Below are positions 1-9,297 of a stretch of DNA of 64,000 nt, in pieces. Made by a program: the position numbers and the translations under genes. The stretch is from the NCBI GenBank assembly GCA_037157565.1, contig JAZHRO010000036.1:136144501-136208500 (forward strand), in the 5' to 3' direction. The stretch is from Thalassia testudinum (taxonomy: Eukaryota > Streptophyta > Magnoliopsida > Alismatales > Hydrocharitaceae). Numbering within the stretch: position 1 is the first letter of the stretch; each line of letters opens with the position of its first letter. Below the pieces are notes generated by a model that saw only the letters and a list, made by a program, of their open reading frames with translations, was not told where the DNA came from and searched no databases.

Positions 1-1613
1 GTTCAAAGCTTCTCCTTGGTGAGGCAAAGTCAACGGTGGTGGCTGCGTGGTGTGGCATGGTGTGTGTAAGTGGAGCGAGGTCGGAATGGTCAGAGGACGG
101 TGGGTGTGTTTAGAGGGTCGATGGAATGGCCAATCAAGGGAATAAATAGAGGGCTTTTACTCTCTGCGAAGTGGCGAAGCTTATGGGGGTGAGAGCAGCG
201 AGAGTCGAGTGGTGTAGCAGTGTATTGGCGTTACCGGAGCATCACCAGAGTCGAAGAAGATGACAGGGGAGGCTGGTGGTCGTGAGTCGAATCGAGACGT
301 TAGAGATAGACAAAGCAAGTAGAGAGGGAGAGGGAGTTATAGCACCTAATTATGGACAAAAGAAATGAGGAATTGGTGCAGGTGTGATTGTCGACACCAG
401 AGATGAGAAATTCTCCGACGAGGGAGACGGCGAGGAAGAAGGGGCTAGGGTGCCTCTGAGTTGACCGTCGAGAGGCAGAGGAAGTCGGGGAGGAAGGAGA
501 CACTCCCAATTTGGCTGTTGTGAGGCCGTAGGATGATGTACGAGGAGGCTCTCCGGAGCTAGGGCGGAGGTGGCCGAAGAGGGAGTTTGAAGAGGGTTGT
601 TGGGCCAAAACCTAGCTAAGTTGATCAACGAAGCTTTAGAGGATCTTATATAAGGCTTAGATGGGCATTCCAAGCTTGGAAACCAAACTTGGAAGCACGT
701 AGTTCTTGTGCACAAAGGAACCCTAAATTTCAAAGGATCCGCATGATCTTTTGGGAAGGAATCAGAGCCCAATTAAGGGCTCAAATGGAAGGAGATTCTC
801 TCAGGAGTTCTCCTTCCAATTTTAGGATTTTGTCAAGGAATTAGAGAGAAATCTCTGATTGAAGCTCATCGGAGTAAGAGTTCCTCCATGATAATGGTAG
901 AGGGACCTATTTGTGAAGATGATGACAAAAGTAGGCACCTATTTGCAATGAATTTCAAAAGTTAGGGGTGTGTGTGCAAGAAAAAGAGTCAGACTAGACT
1001 AGAATGCAAACTAGGTCAAGATGATCTTTGATTGGGCCCAAATTTTGATACAAACCTAATTTGGACCCAAGAAATCTGATGGTGAAGTTAGATTTAGGTT
1101 TTGACCAAGTTTGACTAGGTAATTTATGCAAAAATCTAAATTAGGGTAATTGTTTGTCTGAAACTCTATTTTAGGTCAAAATGGGCTCTGATGATCAAAT
1201 CAAGGATGCCAAACCCTAGAGAATATTTTTCTATGATTTTTAGAGGATTTAAGTAAATTTTATCCTGACCAGAACCTCATTTAATTAAGTGGATCTGTTT
1301 TTAGGATTTCAGATGTGAAGTAATTCTCGAAATGCATGAAAACCTATTTCTGTCTGTATGAACCCACTTATTATTGTTCATTTCTGTATTAGACATTTAT
1401 GACCATTTGACCTTCAATAAACCCCTGGGAAACCCTATGATTGTTCTGCAATTAAGATATTCTATTAAAACTGTAGTTTTTACCATGGTTTCATGTTAAA
1501 CTCTCAGAAAGGATGTGTAGTGAATTATAGTCGTTTGGCAATTATGTAGGAGCATTTATCAATGGATTTTGACTAATTGAAGCTAGATATGTTTGATGAT
1601 GACGTTATCATCA
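1..1613 (-). repeat. A1 3' LTR (truncated by the window edge)
   Basis: It aligns with 13527-15071 of the 5' LTR; the first window bases match near 13527, so about 1 kb of this LTR lies outside. On the minus strand it begins TGATGATAACGTCATCATCA directly after the polypurine tract. The minus-strand promoter is visible: TATA-like CTTATATAAG at 645-654 with the perfect palindrome TTCCAAGCTTGGAA at 668-681 just upstream. Open frames inside it are not conserved coding sequence. Confidence 0.88.
645..681 (-). promoter_or_regulatory. A1 LTR core promoter: TATA box plus upstream palindrome
   Basis: On the minus strand TTCCAAGCTTGGAA (668-681) precedes TATATAAG (645-654). The other LTR keeps both (14192-14205 and 14169-14177). 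Position and conservation suggest the RNA polymerase II start region of the LTR; no transcript evidence is available. Confidence 0.55.
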
Positions 1614-1630
1614 TACCCCCATGCCTAACT
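1614..1630 (-). other. A1 terminal polypurine tract
   Basis: Read on the minus strand, TTAGGCATGGGGGTA abuts the first base of the 3' LTR. This is the plus-strand primer expected for an LTR retrotransposon, and it matches the tract before the 3' LTR of the Athila element (55470-55484). Confidence 0.85.
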
Positions 1631-2070
1631 TTTGCTAGTCCCTTAACAAAATCTCATGAATTTAACTCGAATTCTAGATCATGCCTCGATGTTCAAAGTC
1701 CTGATTCTTTCTTCTTTTTAGAAATTAGGTCAGAATGCTAATAGTAGGCCTAGAGGTACTCAAGTACCAACCAAGATCCAGACCTAACCAGCTTTAGCCT
1801 CAGTCTGCTATGAAGGTTTCTAAGGCCCACAAAAAACTATCCAAAGGTTTGTTGAACCCCGTGGTTAAAGCACCCGTGCTTGTAACATGGTTAGTTCAAG
1901 TTTAGCTTGCAGTGCATTTTTACAAGAGAGGGGGATAGAAGAATTTTTTTCATTTTTGGAGAGCTTTAGCTCTATTTTTCTTTTCTTTATTTCTAGCTTT
2001 GGATTGGCTCAAAAACACGATCTGTATCGGATTCCTTGCTCCCACCATCAATCCTCGTAGGGTCCTTGGC

Positions 2071-2212
2071 TATCGATGTTTCGAGATAGCACCATCCATG
2101 GCAAGCCCCAGAACCTTGGCTTTCGACACTTCGAGATAGTGTCGCCCATGGTGTTCTATAGCTAAATTTAGGCCCTAGCGATTGACATTTCTGGATAATT
2201 TCACCCATGGCA
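2071..2212 (-). repeat. A1 tandem stem-loop repeats (3 units)
   Basis: Units are anchored by CCATGG at about 2095, 2148 and 2205, spaced 51-59 bp. Each has two short arms around a 7-nt loop that reads ATCTCGA on the minus strand in units 2 and 3. The middle unit is a perfect 7-bp stem: CGACACT (2124-2130), loop 2131-2137, AGTGTCG (2138-2144). The outer units are GATGTT/AGCACC (2075-2093) and GACATT/AATTTC (2184-2202), with mismatches. Confidence 0.7.
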
Positions 2213-2950
2213 CATGAACCAGCACAAGGTGCATACATGCCCCCAGTAGGATATTTAGATATCCTAAGAGACAAGCACTGAGGAGACAGTATGTTATTGC
2301 GCATCTTTGAGGGGAATTTCCCACCTCTCCGCGTTGGAAACTCATCCAAATCAACTTGTGTTGATAAGCTACTCCTAATCTAGGTAGCTTTTCAGAACAG
2401 AACAAACACTTTTGTGTGATTTTGATTATTAAGTGCATCGAACTAGACTGTGTGTGGATTAGTGTGCTTAACTTACTGAGTCCAGCAAATGAGAAGTCAG
2501 TTAACGAGGTCGAATAATCCTTAAGCCTTAGACCTAATACATAAGCTTCGCATTTTCGTCAACTTCTTGAGGATTATCTAGATCTTAATGGATACTTGAA
2601 TTTTTAAGCCTAAAAACAAGCCTAAGAGGCCTAAGATCAGCACTCATACTAATCTCTTTGTCATTCTAGGACTTAATTTTTTTCTTTTGATTTAGTCTAG
2701 AACTTAAGTAGATTCCATAATCATTTACTAATGACTCACTTTTTTGTTTCAAATTGTGCTCCTTTCTGACATTTAAATCACCTCCCCATTTCCTCCTCAA
2801 GAATGATATGCAATTTTAAGCTCACAAAATTTCTTCCCCTTCTCCATTTTTTGTTCTTTTTCAATTTTTATTTTTTTGGTTTTTTGAATGAGTAATTTTT
2901 TTGTGAGAACCCTTCAGAAATCCAAATTTTTATGTGTTTGAACTTTAACA

Positions 2951-2980
2951 CCCCCCCATGCCTAAGTTTTGCAATGTCAT
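2951..2980 (-). other. A1 internal (second) polypurine-tract block
   Basis: On the minus strand it reads GACATTGCAAAACTTAGG then CATGGGGGGG. It repeats the core of the terminal PPT about 1.3 kb upstream of it. The same block occurs in A2, B and the Athila element. It could be a second plus-strand priming site; that is inference. Confidence 0.6.
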
Positions 2981-3411
2981 CATTGTAAACCAGAGGGTAT
3001 GGAATCAGCTTGGTTCATGGGTTAGAAAAGGGTCAATGGGCGGGCGAATGGGTCGGGATGACTATTGCGAACGATTTCAAGCTCTGGTAAGAATACCAAA
3101 GGTGGAGCCGGTTATTCTAAAACTGAACTCAGAGTGTAGTAGACGTGAAGCTCAAAAGGATAATAAGAAGGATCTCAGGTTTTTTGGAATGACGGGTTGC
3201 CTCCCGTTAAGGGCTAAATTCTAGGCCTTTAGCCAAGAAGTGGTCAAGGAGAAGGAGTGGTCAAATCAGCTGAGTTTTATAGAACAAGCACCTTAATCAA
3301 TAGCCTGGTTAGTCCAACCAGATGCTTGTTCAAATCAACAGGCTGATGATGTAGCCCAAACCCAATCAGTTAGGTGGGTTGATGGATATGGATCAAGAGA
3401 TATGGTGCCCA

Positions 3412-4646
3412 CTAGATACTCTGTGACTCAGAATGATGTGGAAATGAAAATCCAGGGTTTGGTTGATTTGATTCAGCCTGGTCAAAGTAGGGATCCTCGA
3501 ATGCATAAGTCTGTGGAGGATGTAGGAACCCTACAAGAGTGATCAGAGAAGGATGGGATGTGATTAGTAGTGTGATCGATGTCTGAAGCCCGATCAAAAG
3601 ATGGATAAGAATCATGTGTGACCAGATCATCAAGAAGAGAATCAGAGTAGAAGTTAATTCTAGTTGCGGGTCGAGGTTGGGTTTAGATTTGAGAAGGTTC
3701 TGTATGTGCTGTGGAAGAGGTGGTTTCTTTCAAATCATTGACCTCAGTGTCAGAATCAAAGGATGGGTTGTAGTCGCTGAGGTCGTAAATAGGTTTGGAA
3801 TCATTAGGAAATAACAGTTCTTCAAAATCAGAGTAAGATTCGAAATCGTCGGAGAACTTGCGAAGATCATGTTCTGCACTTGATTCCAGATTAGAGGTTC
3901 CACCACAGAAAGAGTCAAGATAAGTAGAATCAACAACCTGACTTGGATCTAACCTAGTTTCAAATTCTGAGCTTAAAAAGGTGTCCATATTAGGCATGGG
4001 CTCAGGTTCTTGGCTCCTAGGATAGACCCAATTGAGTCCCAACTCTTCCAACTCCTTGATTTTTGTATCGTAAATTGGCTTGACTTCTGAAAAATTGATC
4101 TGTGTCTCAGAGGAAATTGGAGAGGTGTATTCATCAAATACAGGCCCACAATCATAATTCAAATTCAAAATCAAACTTTCATCATTTTAGGCCTCATGAT
4201 TATCCCAAGTAGGCTAAATTCAGATTCTAGGTTTAGGGTAAGGATTGGATCACTAGAATCTAGGCTGAGCTCTACAGGGATGTCAGAATCATTCTCGAGA
4301 ATCACCTTAACAGGATAAGGCTCGGGATTTACATTCTCGAGAATGTCTGTGTTAAGCTCATCATCACAGGTGTCGGGGAAATCTATGCTTGGTGAACTAG
4401 GCTCTTGATTTTCTAGGGTTGGCTTGAAATCGGGAACACCTGCAATTTGATTTTCCCCACCCTCATCAAGATCAGGAATGTCAATTGCTATGAAATTTGA
4501 ATCTGAATTCATTCGGGATGGGGGTCCATAAAAACTATGATCATCTAACCCAAACTCTGGAGAAGATTTAGAATCACTCCAAGATGTCTCATCAATGGCT
4601 TTTCTTAATAGACTTAGAACATCCACATGTTGTTCAATGATATCTT
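3412..4646 (-). pseudogene. A1 acidic Ser-rich ORF, C-terminal part
   Basis: This continues, on the minus strand, the ORF interrupted by element D at 4646/10966. Rejoining at one ATCTT copy keeps the frame. Recognisable blocks shared with A2 (24023-25306) include FCGGTSNLES, RKFSDDFESY and PIYDL, and the composition is rich in Asp, Glu, Ser and Pro. A frameshift lies near 4180-4200, a further one near 3480-3630, and about 230 bp present in A2 is missing before 3680, so this copy cannot make the full protein. No enzymatic motif, zinc knuckle, membrane segment or known domain is seen. It occupies the place of gag-pol in this element. Function is unknown; it could be a highly diverged Gag or an accessory protein. 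Confidence 0.65.
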
Positions 4647-6000
4647 TGTCGTTTCCCTACCAGGAGGGGGTGACGTAATAAATTGCGGAATTGAAAATAA
4701 ACAATCTCACAAAAAATTCAATCACACAAGGTACACAATTATTTTTAGGTGGAAACCCAAACCGGGTGAAAACCACCACCTAACCCTCTCGAGTTAGGAT
4801 TTTCCGATAAACCAAGTTGATCAAATCCACTAAACGAATCACTTAAGCGAGGGTGATTCAACCTCAATTACAACCATGCTACAAGTGCGAGGGTAGCGTA
4901 CCTCAACCCCTTCTCTTCACGAGAAACATTTGTACCATGAAGGAGACGGGAATTCGCAAAGCGAATACCCAACCAAATAACAAAGATAAAATAACAAATA
5001 TAGTCCTATAGAGCCAACAAAGATTTAAACCTAGCTTCTATAGGAATTAGGAAACTCCCCTTTGCAAGGAGTGCATCAAATCGATGACGCGGGTGCGTGA
5101 GCCACGCGACGGTGCAACGTCGCTCTCGTGAACTACGGTGGGAGAGCGAGGCGCGAAGGCTTGATGCTCTCAAGATGCAGAACTTGAGCTTGGAGAGTAA
5201 GAGCTTTTCTTTAGGACACAAAAGGGTAGAAAGTATGTTGCTTGGGTGTGTCTTGTGTATCTAGGTGTGTATTTGTGTGCAAGAGGTTCCTCTCTATTTA
5301 TAAAGGCCTTAGGAAAGCTTTGGAAGGCTTTGGAAAGCTTCCATAACCGTTGGGTGCAAATCCCAAGAGAATCAGGCCGAAATCAGGAACAATGATTGCA
5401 CTGACAGGGTTATCAGACGTCTGATCCTGGCATCAGACGTCTGGAAGATCAGTTTAAGACATCTGGGATCAAAGTCAGACGTCTGATTTTAGGCAGGTTT
5501 CTTCCTGACTTGAATTAGATCTAAACAGGGTTCTAGTGCAAGTTCATCAGACGACATACAGGATGTTGATAACACCACGCAAGGGGGTGGTAATTAGGTT
5601 GAACATGGCCCATCTTTAGAATAAAAGGCACTACATAAAGTAGAATAGGAGCGTTGCATGCATCAAGTACCAAGATTGCTTATAAACCGTATTAATGGCC
5701 ATTTGTGTAAAGTATTTGTCAAAGTAGGCCTCAGATGAGCAATCGGACCGCACGGATGGATTCAGGACGACGAACGGAGTCCAACGGACTCAAGATCAGC
5801 CAAATCCAACATCCGGAGCTCCCACAATGGGCCCAAGAAATCATGACCGTTGATCTGGAGATCAACGGCCCAGAACGCGCCACGTCGCCCTGCCCCCGCC
5901 GCTCTCTCGCCCTCAAGCCAGCCAAGAACGAATCTCGACCGTTGATCTTCGATCGAATGGCCGAAATCCGCACGCTCGCCCGCGGTCGCCGCGACAAAGC

Positions 6001-6070
6001 GCGGGCGTGGCGCAACGGTTAGCGCGCACGCCCGCGTCGCAGCGACGCGCGTTCGAATCGCGCGGAGCGG
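6001..6070 (+). other. tRNA-like segment in the U3 of G
   Basis: The A box is TGGCGCAACGG (6008-6018) and the B box GTTCGAATC (6051-6059). A D-arm GCGC/GCGC (6010-6013 with 6022-6025) and a T-arm GCGCG/CGCGC (6047-6051 with 6059-6063) are perfect. The anticodon arm and acceptor stem do not pair, so this is not a functional tRNA. It may be a tRNA-derived relic or an internal Pol III promoter. Confidence 0.55.
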
Positions 6071-6374
6071 AAATCAAGCGCGAGCGAAGGGCGCGGCGAA
6101 ATTGAGCCGCCCGATCAGCAGCAGGCGATCAGGATTGCGCCACGCGGCGCGACGACAGCGCCCGAGCGCCCACGTGCGCACGCACGCCGGGCGGAAACTC
6201 GCGCGCGCACGCGCGCCCGAAGCGCAATCTCAGCACGGGAGCGGGAGGCTCTCAGCCGTCCGATCTTCGATCGGACAGCTCTCGTTCATCATCCATGGAT
6301 CGCGCTTGGAGAGAGAGAGGGGGCGGGCGGCTGACCGGCGGCAGAAGGCCTTCACCGACGTATATGGAAGCGGT

Positions 6375-6440
6375 TTTAGCGACGTTCCGGATGTCGCTAA
6401 AGCACATTCTTCTTCTAGGAGGCCCTTAACTCTATTTAAA
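6375..6440 (+). promoter_or_regulatory. G LTR promoter: inverted repeat plus TATA-like box
   Basis: TTTAGCGAC (6375-6383) and its exact inverse GTCGCTAAA (6393-6401) flank a 9-nt spacer. TATTTAAA follows at 6433-6440. Related but imperfect copies sit at the same place in the LTRs of B and C. Confidence 0.5.
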
Positions 6441-6581
6441 CCCCCTTCTACCACCATTCAAGGCATCCTCTCCCACTTGCAACTACTCCACTCCTCTCCT
6501 AGCTAGTATTAGGCACTCTTGTAATCGTCGGAGACGACGAGCCGCCGACGGAGCCTCCTCCACCGCCGTGGCTGCCTCGTC

Positions 6582-6618
6582 GCTCTCCACTCTCTCTCTA
6601 CCTCTCTCTCTCTCTCTT
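6582..6618 (+). repeat. CT microsatellite in G
   Basis: An interrupted CTCT run, probably in the 5' transcribed part of the LTR. The LTR of C has a similar tract at about 63877-63904. Confidence 0.8.
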
Positions 6619-7778
6619 TTAAGCTTTCATTTACTTTTGTTGAAGCATGTATTTAATATTGTAAACCATGAACTATGAATGCATGTTTAATGAAATTATT
6701 TTCCATTTAGTTGCCATTTTAATTTCTGTTTAAAGTGCATGATCAAAACCAAGAGCTTTCTAACCCTAAACTCTCTCTATCTCTCGCTTTTCAAAATCGT
6801 CTCTTTCGCAAGCAAAACTCCACCTTTTTCGTGACAACAAGTGGTAAACAAAATCCGATTTCCACGCCTCCCTGAGATCGACACTCAAACTCACCTCCGT
6901 TTACTTCTTTTAAAACCGACGTATCAAGTGCAACTATAACGACACCTCTTAACACACACGCACGAAGGCATGTCAGATGTCTAGCACTATGTCTGGACGT
7001 CTGGAAACCTACTTTTTCCTGGGAATGGATTAACAAAAGTTGCAACGGCTAGAAAATCTATGAGAAGAGATTTTGGGTCAGCCGAGGCAACACGGTCATT
7101 TATCAGACGTCTGGAAAGGCTTAAGGACGTCTGATAAGGCTCTAACGGTCATATCCTCCAGTGTTTGTTAAGCCAGCCAACGGTCCACTAATTGGACATC
7201 TGGCAAGTCCATCAGACGTCTTATAAGACATCTGGACTAAGGTCTGGATGTTTGATTTCATCAGACAGAGCTAAGTAAGTCCAGCTTAAATGTTATCAGA
7301 CGTCTGAATCAACAGTCAGACGTCTTAAAATATATTATCATACGTCTGATTTTGGAATTAGACGTCTGAAAAAGCAGTTTCAACCCTATATTGATTTTCT
7401 AAGTTCTCTACAGAAAACCTAAGTATCCTAGGGTTGTGCTGGTGTTCCTAGGACTACTGTTAGGGTACTTTGAGGCTCTTTAACATGATTTTCTAAGGAA
7501 CAAAAAGAACAAGGAAATAAAGACAAAAGTACATGAAAGAAATAAACAGATTTCTATCCTATTCTTCTTGTCCTTCCATCTTCAATCTATCGCTCCTCAC
7601 GAATCTCCTCTATTCTCCATCATGCTCCTCCAATCCATCATGGATGCGAGCTCAAACTCCGTCTAGTCACGTCTCCATTTGCAATTTGACCTGAAATCTA
7701 AGACTCCAAGTGTAAATGTTAAATGACACGTGTTTTCTTATCATTAAAACAAATGATCGTGGTGCTCTAGCACCAACA

Positions 7779-8062
7779 ATCTCCCCCTTTTTGATGATGA
7801 CAAAACCATAAATAATAATGCAAAAAATCCTCCCCTTTTTTGACATTATCAAAAAGGTTTGATTGATTTTAAATTTCCTATAACTCCCCCTTAAAATATG
7901 CTCTTCTATGAATTTCTTTTAACAAAAGTAATGTTCTCCCCTTTTTTTAAGAACAAGATAGCTATTATTTTTCTCCCCCTTACTAAAGGAAATTTAGCTA
8001 AGTTGCATCTCCCCCTTAAAAATTGACAATTAGCTCATATTTTTTTTTAAAACTCCCCTTAT
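7779..8062 (-). other. D: terminal polypurine tract followed by six PPT-like copies
   Basis: The terminal tract (7780-7790, minus AAAGGGGGAG) abuts the 3' LTR. Six more CTCCCC(C)TT tracts follow at about 7829, 7884, 7936, 7973, 8009 and 8053, spaced 36-55 bp. The spacers are AT-rich and not alike, so amplification was old or only the tract is kept. Confidence 0.7.
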
Positions 8063-8595
8063 CTAAATGCTTATGATAAAAAGATAGGGTAAAGAATTTT
8101 TACCTCACCTACCATGGCCAATAAAATGGCCCAAATGGTGGTGGTGGATGCCACATAGGATGGGGCTCCCATCTGTATCTTGGAGGCCCGGGCAATGGCG
8201 TTGGTCTCCAGTCTAGTGGTCGACGTGCGGCGGGTCCATCGTTTGTTCACCGTCTCGTTGGTCTTCTTGTTTTCCTCCTTGGTCTACTCCTTGGTTCTCC
8301 CAACTCGAGTTGACCAGCCTTGAGCTTGTAGGTCTAGTCCTTCGTGTTGTAGTTATCCCTGAAACCTACAAAACAATTTCCAATTCTTTCTTCGGTATCC
8401 AAGTGAGCTTGGATCCTGATCTGTTAGCGGGTCTCCTTGATGGAGATCCTTTCTCAACCTTAGGGCTATAAAAATTATCCACTTTGTTGATTAATTTGTT
8501 AGAGTTTTCCCTAAGACATGCAATTTCTTTTTCTATAATGTGCATCTTAGTCTATAAATAAGAAATTTCTAACTTTAAACTATCATTTTCTTCAA
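8063..8595 (-). other. D internal region without a recognisable gene
   Basis: Between the gag remnant and the PPT array there is no supported coding sequence. Several C-rich patches near 8110-8330 look like remains of deleted internal sequence. Confidence 0.4.
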
Positions 8596-9241
8596 TCAAT
8601 TTAATATTTTCATAATTAGGCTTTTATTTTCTAGAAACAAATTTTCATTTTCAGAAGTGTTAGAACTAGGGCTTATTTCTAGATCCTTAAGTTTATTTTC
8701 TAGCCTTTCATTTTCAGATTTAAGAAAACTAAGATTCTTTTTCATGCTTTTGTTTTCTGATTTTAGTGATTTACTAAGCTCATACAACTCATTAAAAGCA
8801 TCTTGTAAATCTGAGTTTACCTCATTGTCGCTGTCATCGCTGTCATTATCCGTGATGGCCATGAATCCAAGGCACGTGGTTTCCTTCTTCTCAAGATCTT
8901 CTTCCGAGCTCGTCTCCTCATGAGTGTCTTCCAACCTCCTCCATATCTCGTGGGCGGTGGTGCACTCTTGAATTCATTCGAATTCCTTCAGACTCAACGC
9001 GTAATACAAGGCATCATTGCTTTTGCGTTGAGGTTGAGATTCCGAACCTGATCTTCTGAGTAACCTCTTGCGGCTTTCTTGGGAATCACAAATGCGGATT
9101 CGCTTTTTCCCACACCCAGAAGTCGTAGGCCTGCAACCACATAGTCATATGATTTTTCCAATAAACGAAATCTATACCTGCAAAGTATGGTGGTCGCAAG
9201 GTATCGTGGCCTTCGGTGCACATGAATGCTTTTCCCTCCAT
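8596..9241 (-). pseudogene. D gag remnant (SIRE-type copia)
   Basis: The start ATG at 9241 lies about 40 bases after the PBS. Early residues include RPPYFAGIDF and YWKNHMTMWLQ, matching the copia Gag pattern PP-x-F-x-G-x-(N/D)-Y-x-x-W-K-x-x-M. Stops and frame changes follow from about 9130. The C-terminal third (8596-8934) is an acidic run (TDNDSDDSDNE) then a long heptad-rich Lys/Glu/Ser coiled coil, as in SIRE-type Gag; F has a similar coiled coil at 62178-62782. The nucleocapsid zinc knuckle is not seen. The gene is dead but identifies the lineage. Confidence 0.7.
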
Positions 9242-9282
9242 ATTTGGATCCTCGCCGGTTGTAATGCCGATAACGCGAGACC

Positions 9283-9297
9283 TGCTCTGATACCAAT
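9283..9297 (-). other. D primer-binding site (initiator tRNA-Met type)
   Basis: On the minus strand TTGGTATCAGAGCAG follows one base after the LTR end. TGGTATCAGAGC is the usual copia PBS complementary to plant initiator tRNA-Met. Confidence 0.9.

Larger units (their letters stand above)
1631..3411 (-). other. A1 3' non-coding region with stem-loop array and second PPT block
   Basis: This is non-coding sequence between the acidic ORF and the terminal PPT. It contains three degenerate 50-60 bp repeats, each with a hairpin (2071-2212), and an internal polypurine block at 2951-2980 that copies the terminal PPT. It aligns with A2 at 25307-25785 and 30912-32263. No supported gene is seen. Confidence 0.7.
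5567..6954 (+). mobile_element. G: solo-LTR-like insertion in the D LTR
   Basis: This sequence is absent from D's other LTR. It is GC-rich from 5730 to 6560, unlike its surroundings. It begins TGTTGAT and ends near TTAACA, the short inverted ends expected of an LTR, and carries a TATA-like box (6433-6440), a CT microsatellite (about 6582-6618) and a leader-like tail. No gag/pol, PBS or second LTR is seen, so a solo LTR is the simplest reading. Neither the right junction (6950-6990) nor the TSD can be fixed, because D is itself repetitive there. Open frames of 95 and 134 codons here show no protein likeness. Confidence 0.6.
4647..7778 (-). repeat. D 3' LTR, interrupted by G
   Basis: It aligns with 9298-10965. 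On plus it starts TGTCG (4647) and ends CAACA (7778). Alignment is continuous at 4647-5566 and resumes around 6960-6995, so about 1.4 kb is inserted. The minus-strand TATA region is near 5295-5305 (TTTATAAATAG). The U3 holds many copies of the palindrome CAGACGTCTG (e.g. 5414-5423, 5433-5442 and further copies at 7080-7370). Confidence 0.88.

Noticed and set aside
6001..6070. Functional tRNA gene
   Set aside because: Anticodon stem and acceptor stem do not pair, so it is reported only as tRNA-like.
5735..6506. Overlapping GC-rich open frames on both strands
   Set aside because: Long frames are expected in GC-rich DNA. The region reads as U3 with tRNA-like and promoter elements, and no protein pattern is seen.
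8657..8923. Plus-strand Ser/Leu-rich ORF
   Set aside because: It is the complement of the D gag coiled coil, whose minus-strand reading matches copia Gag.
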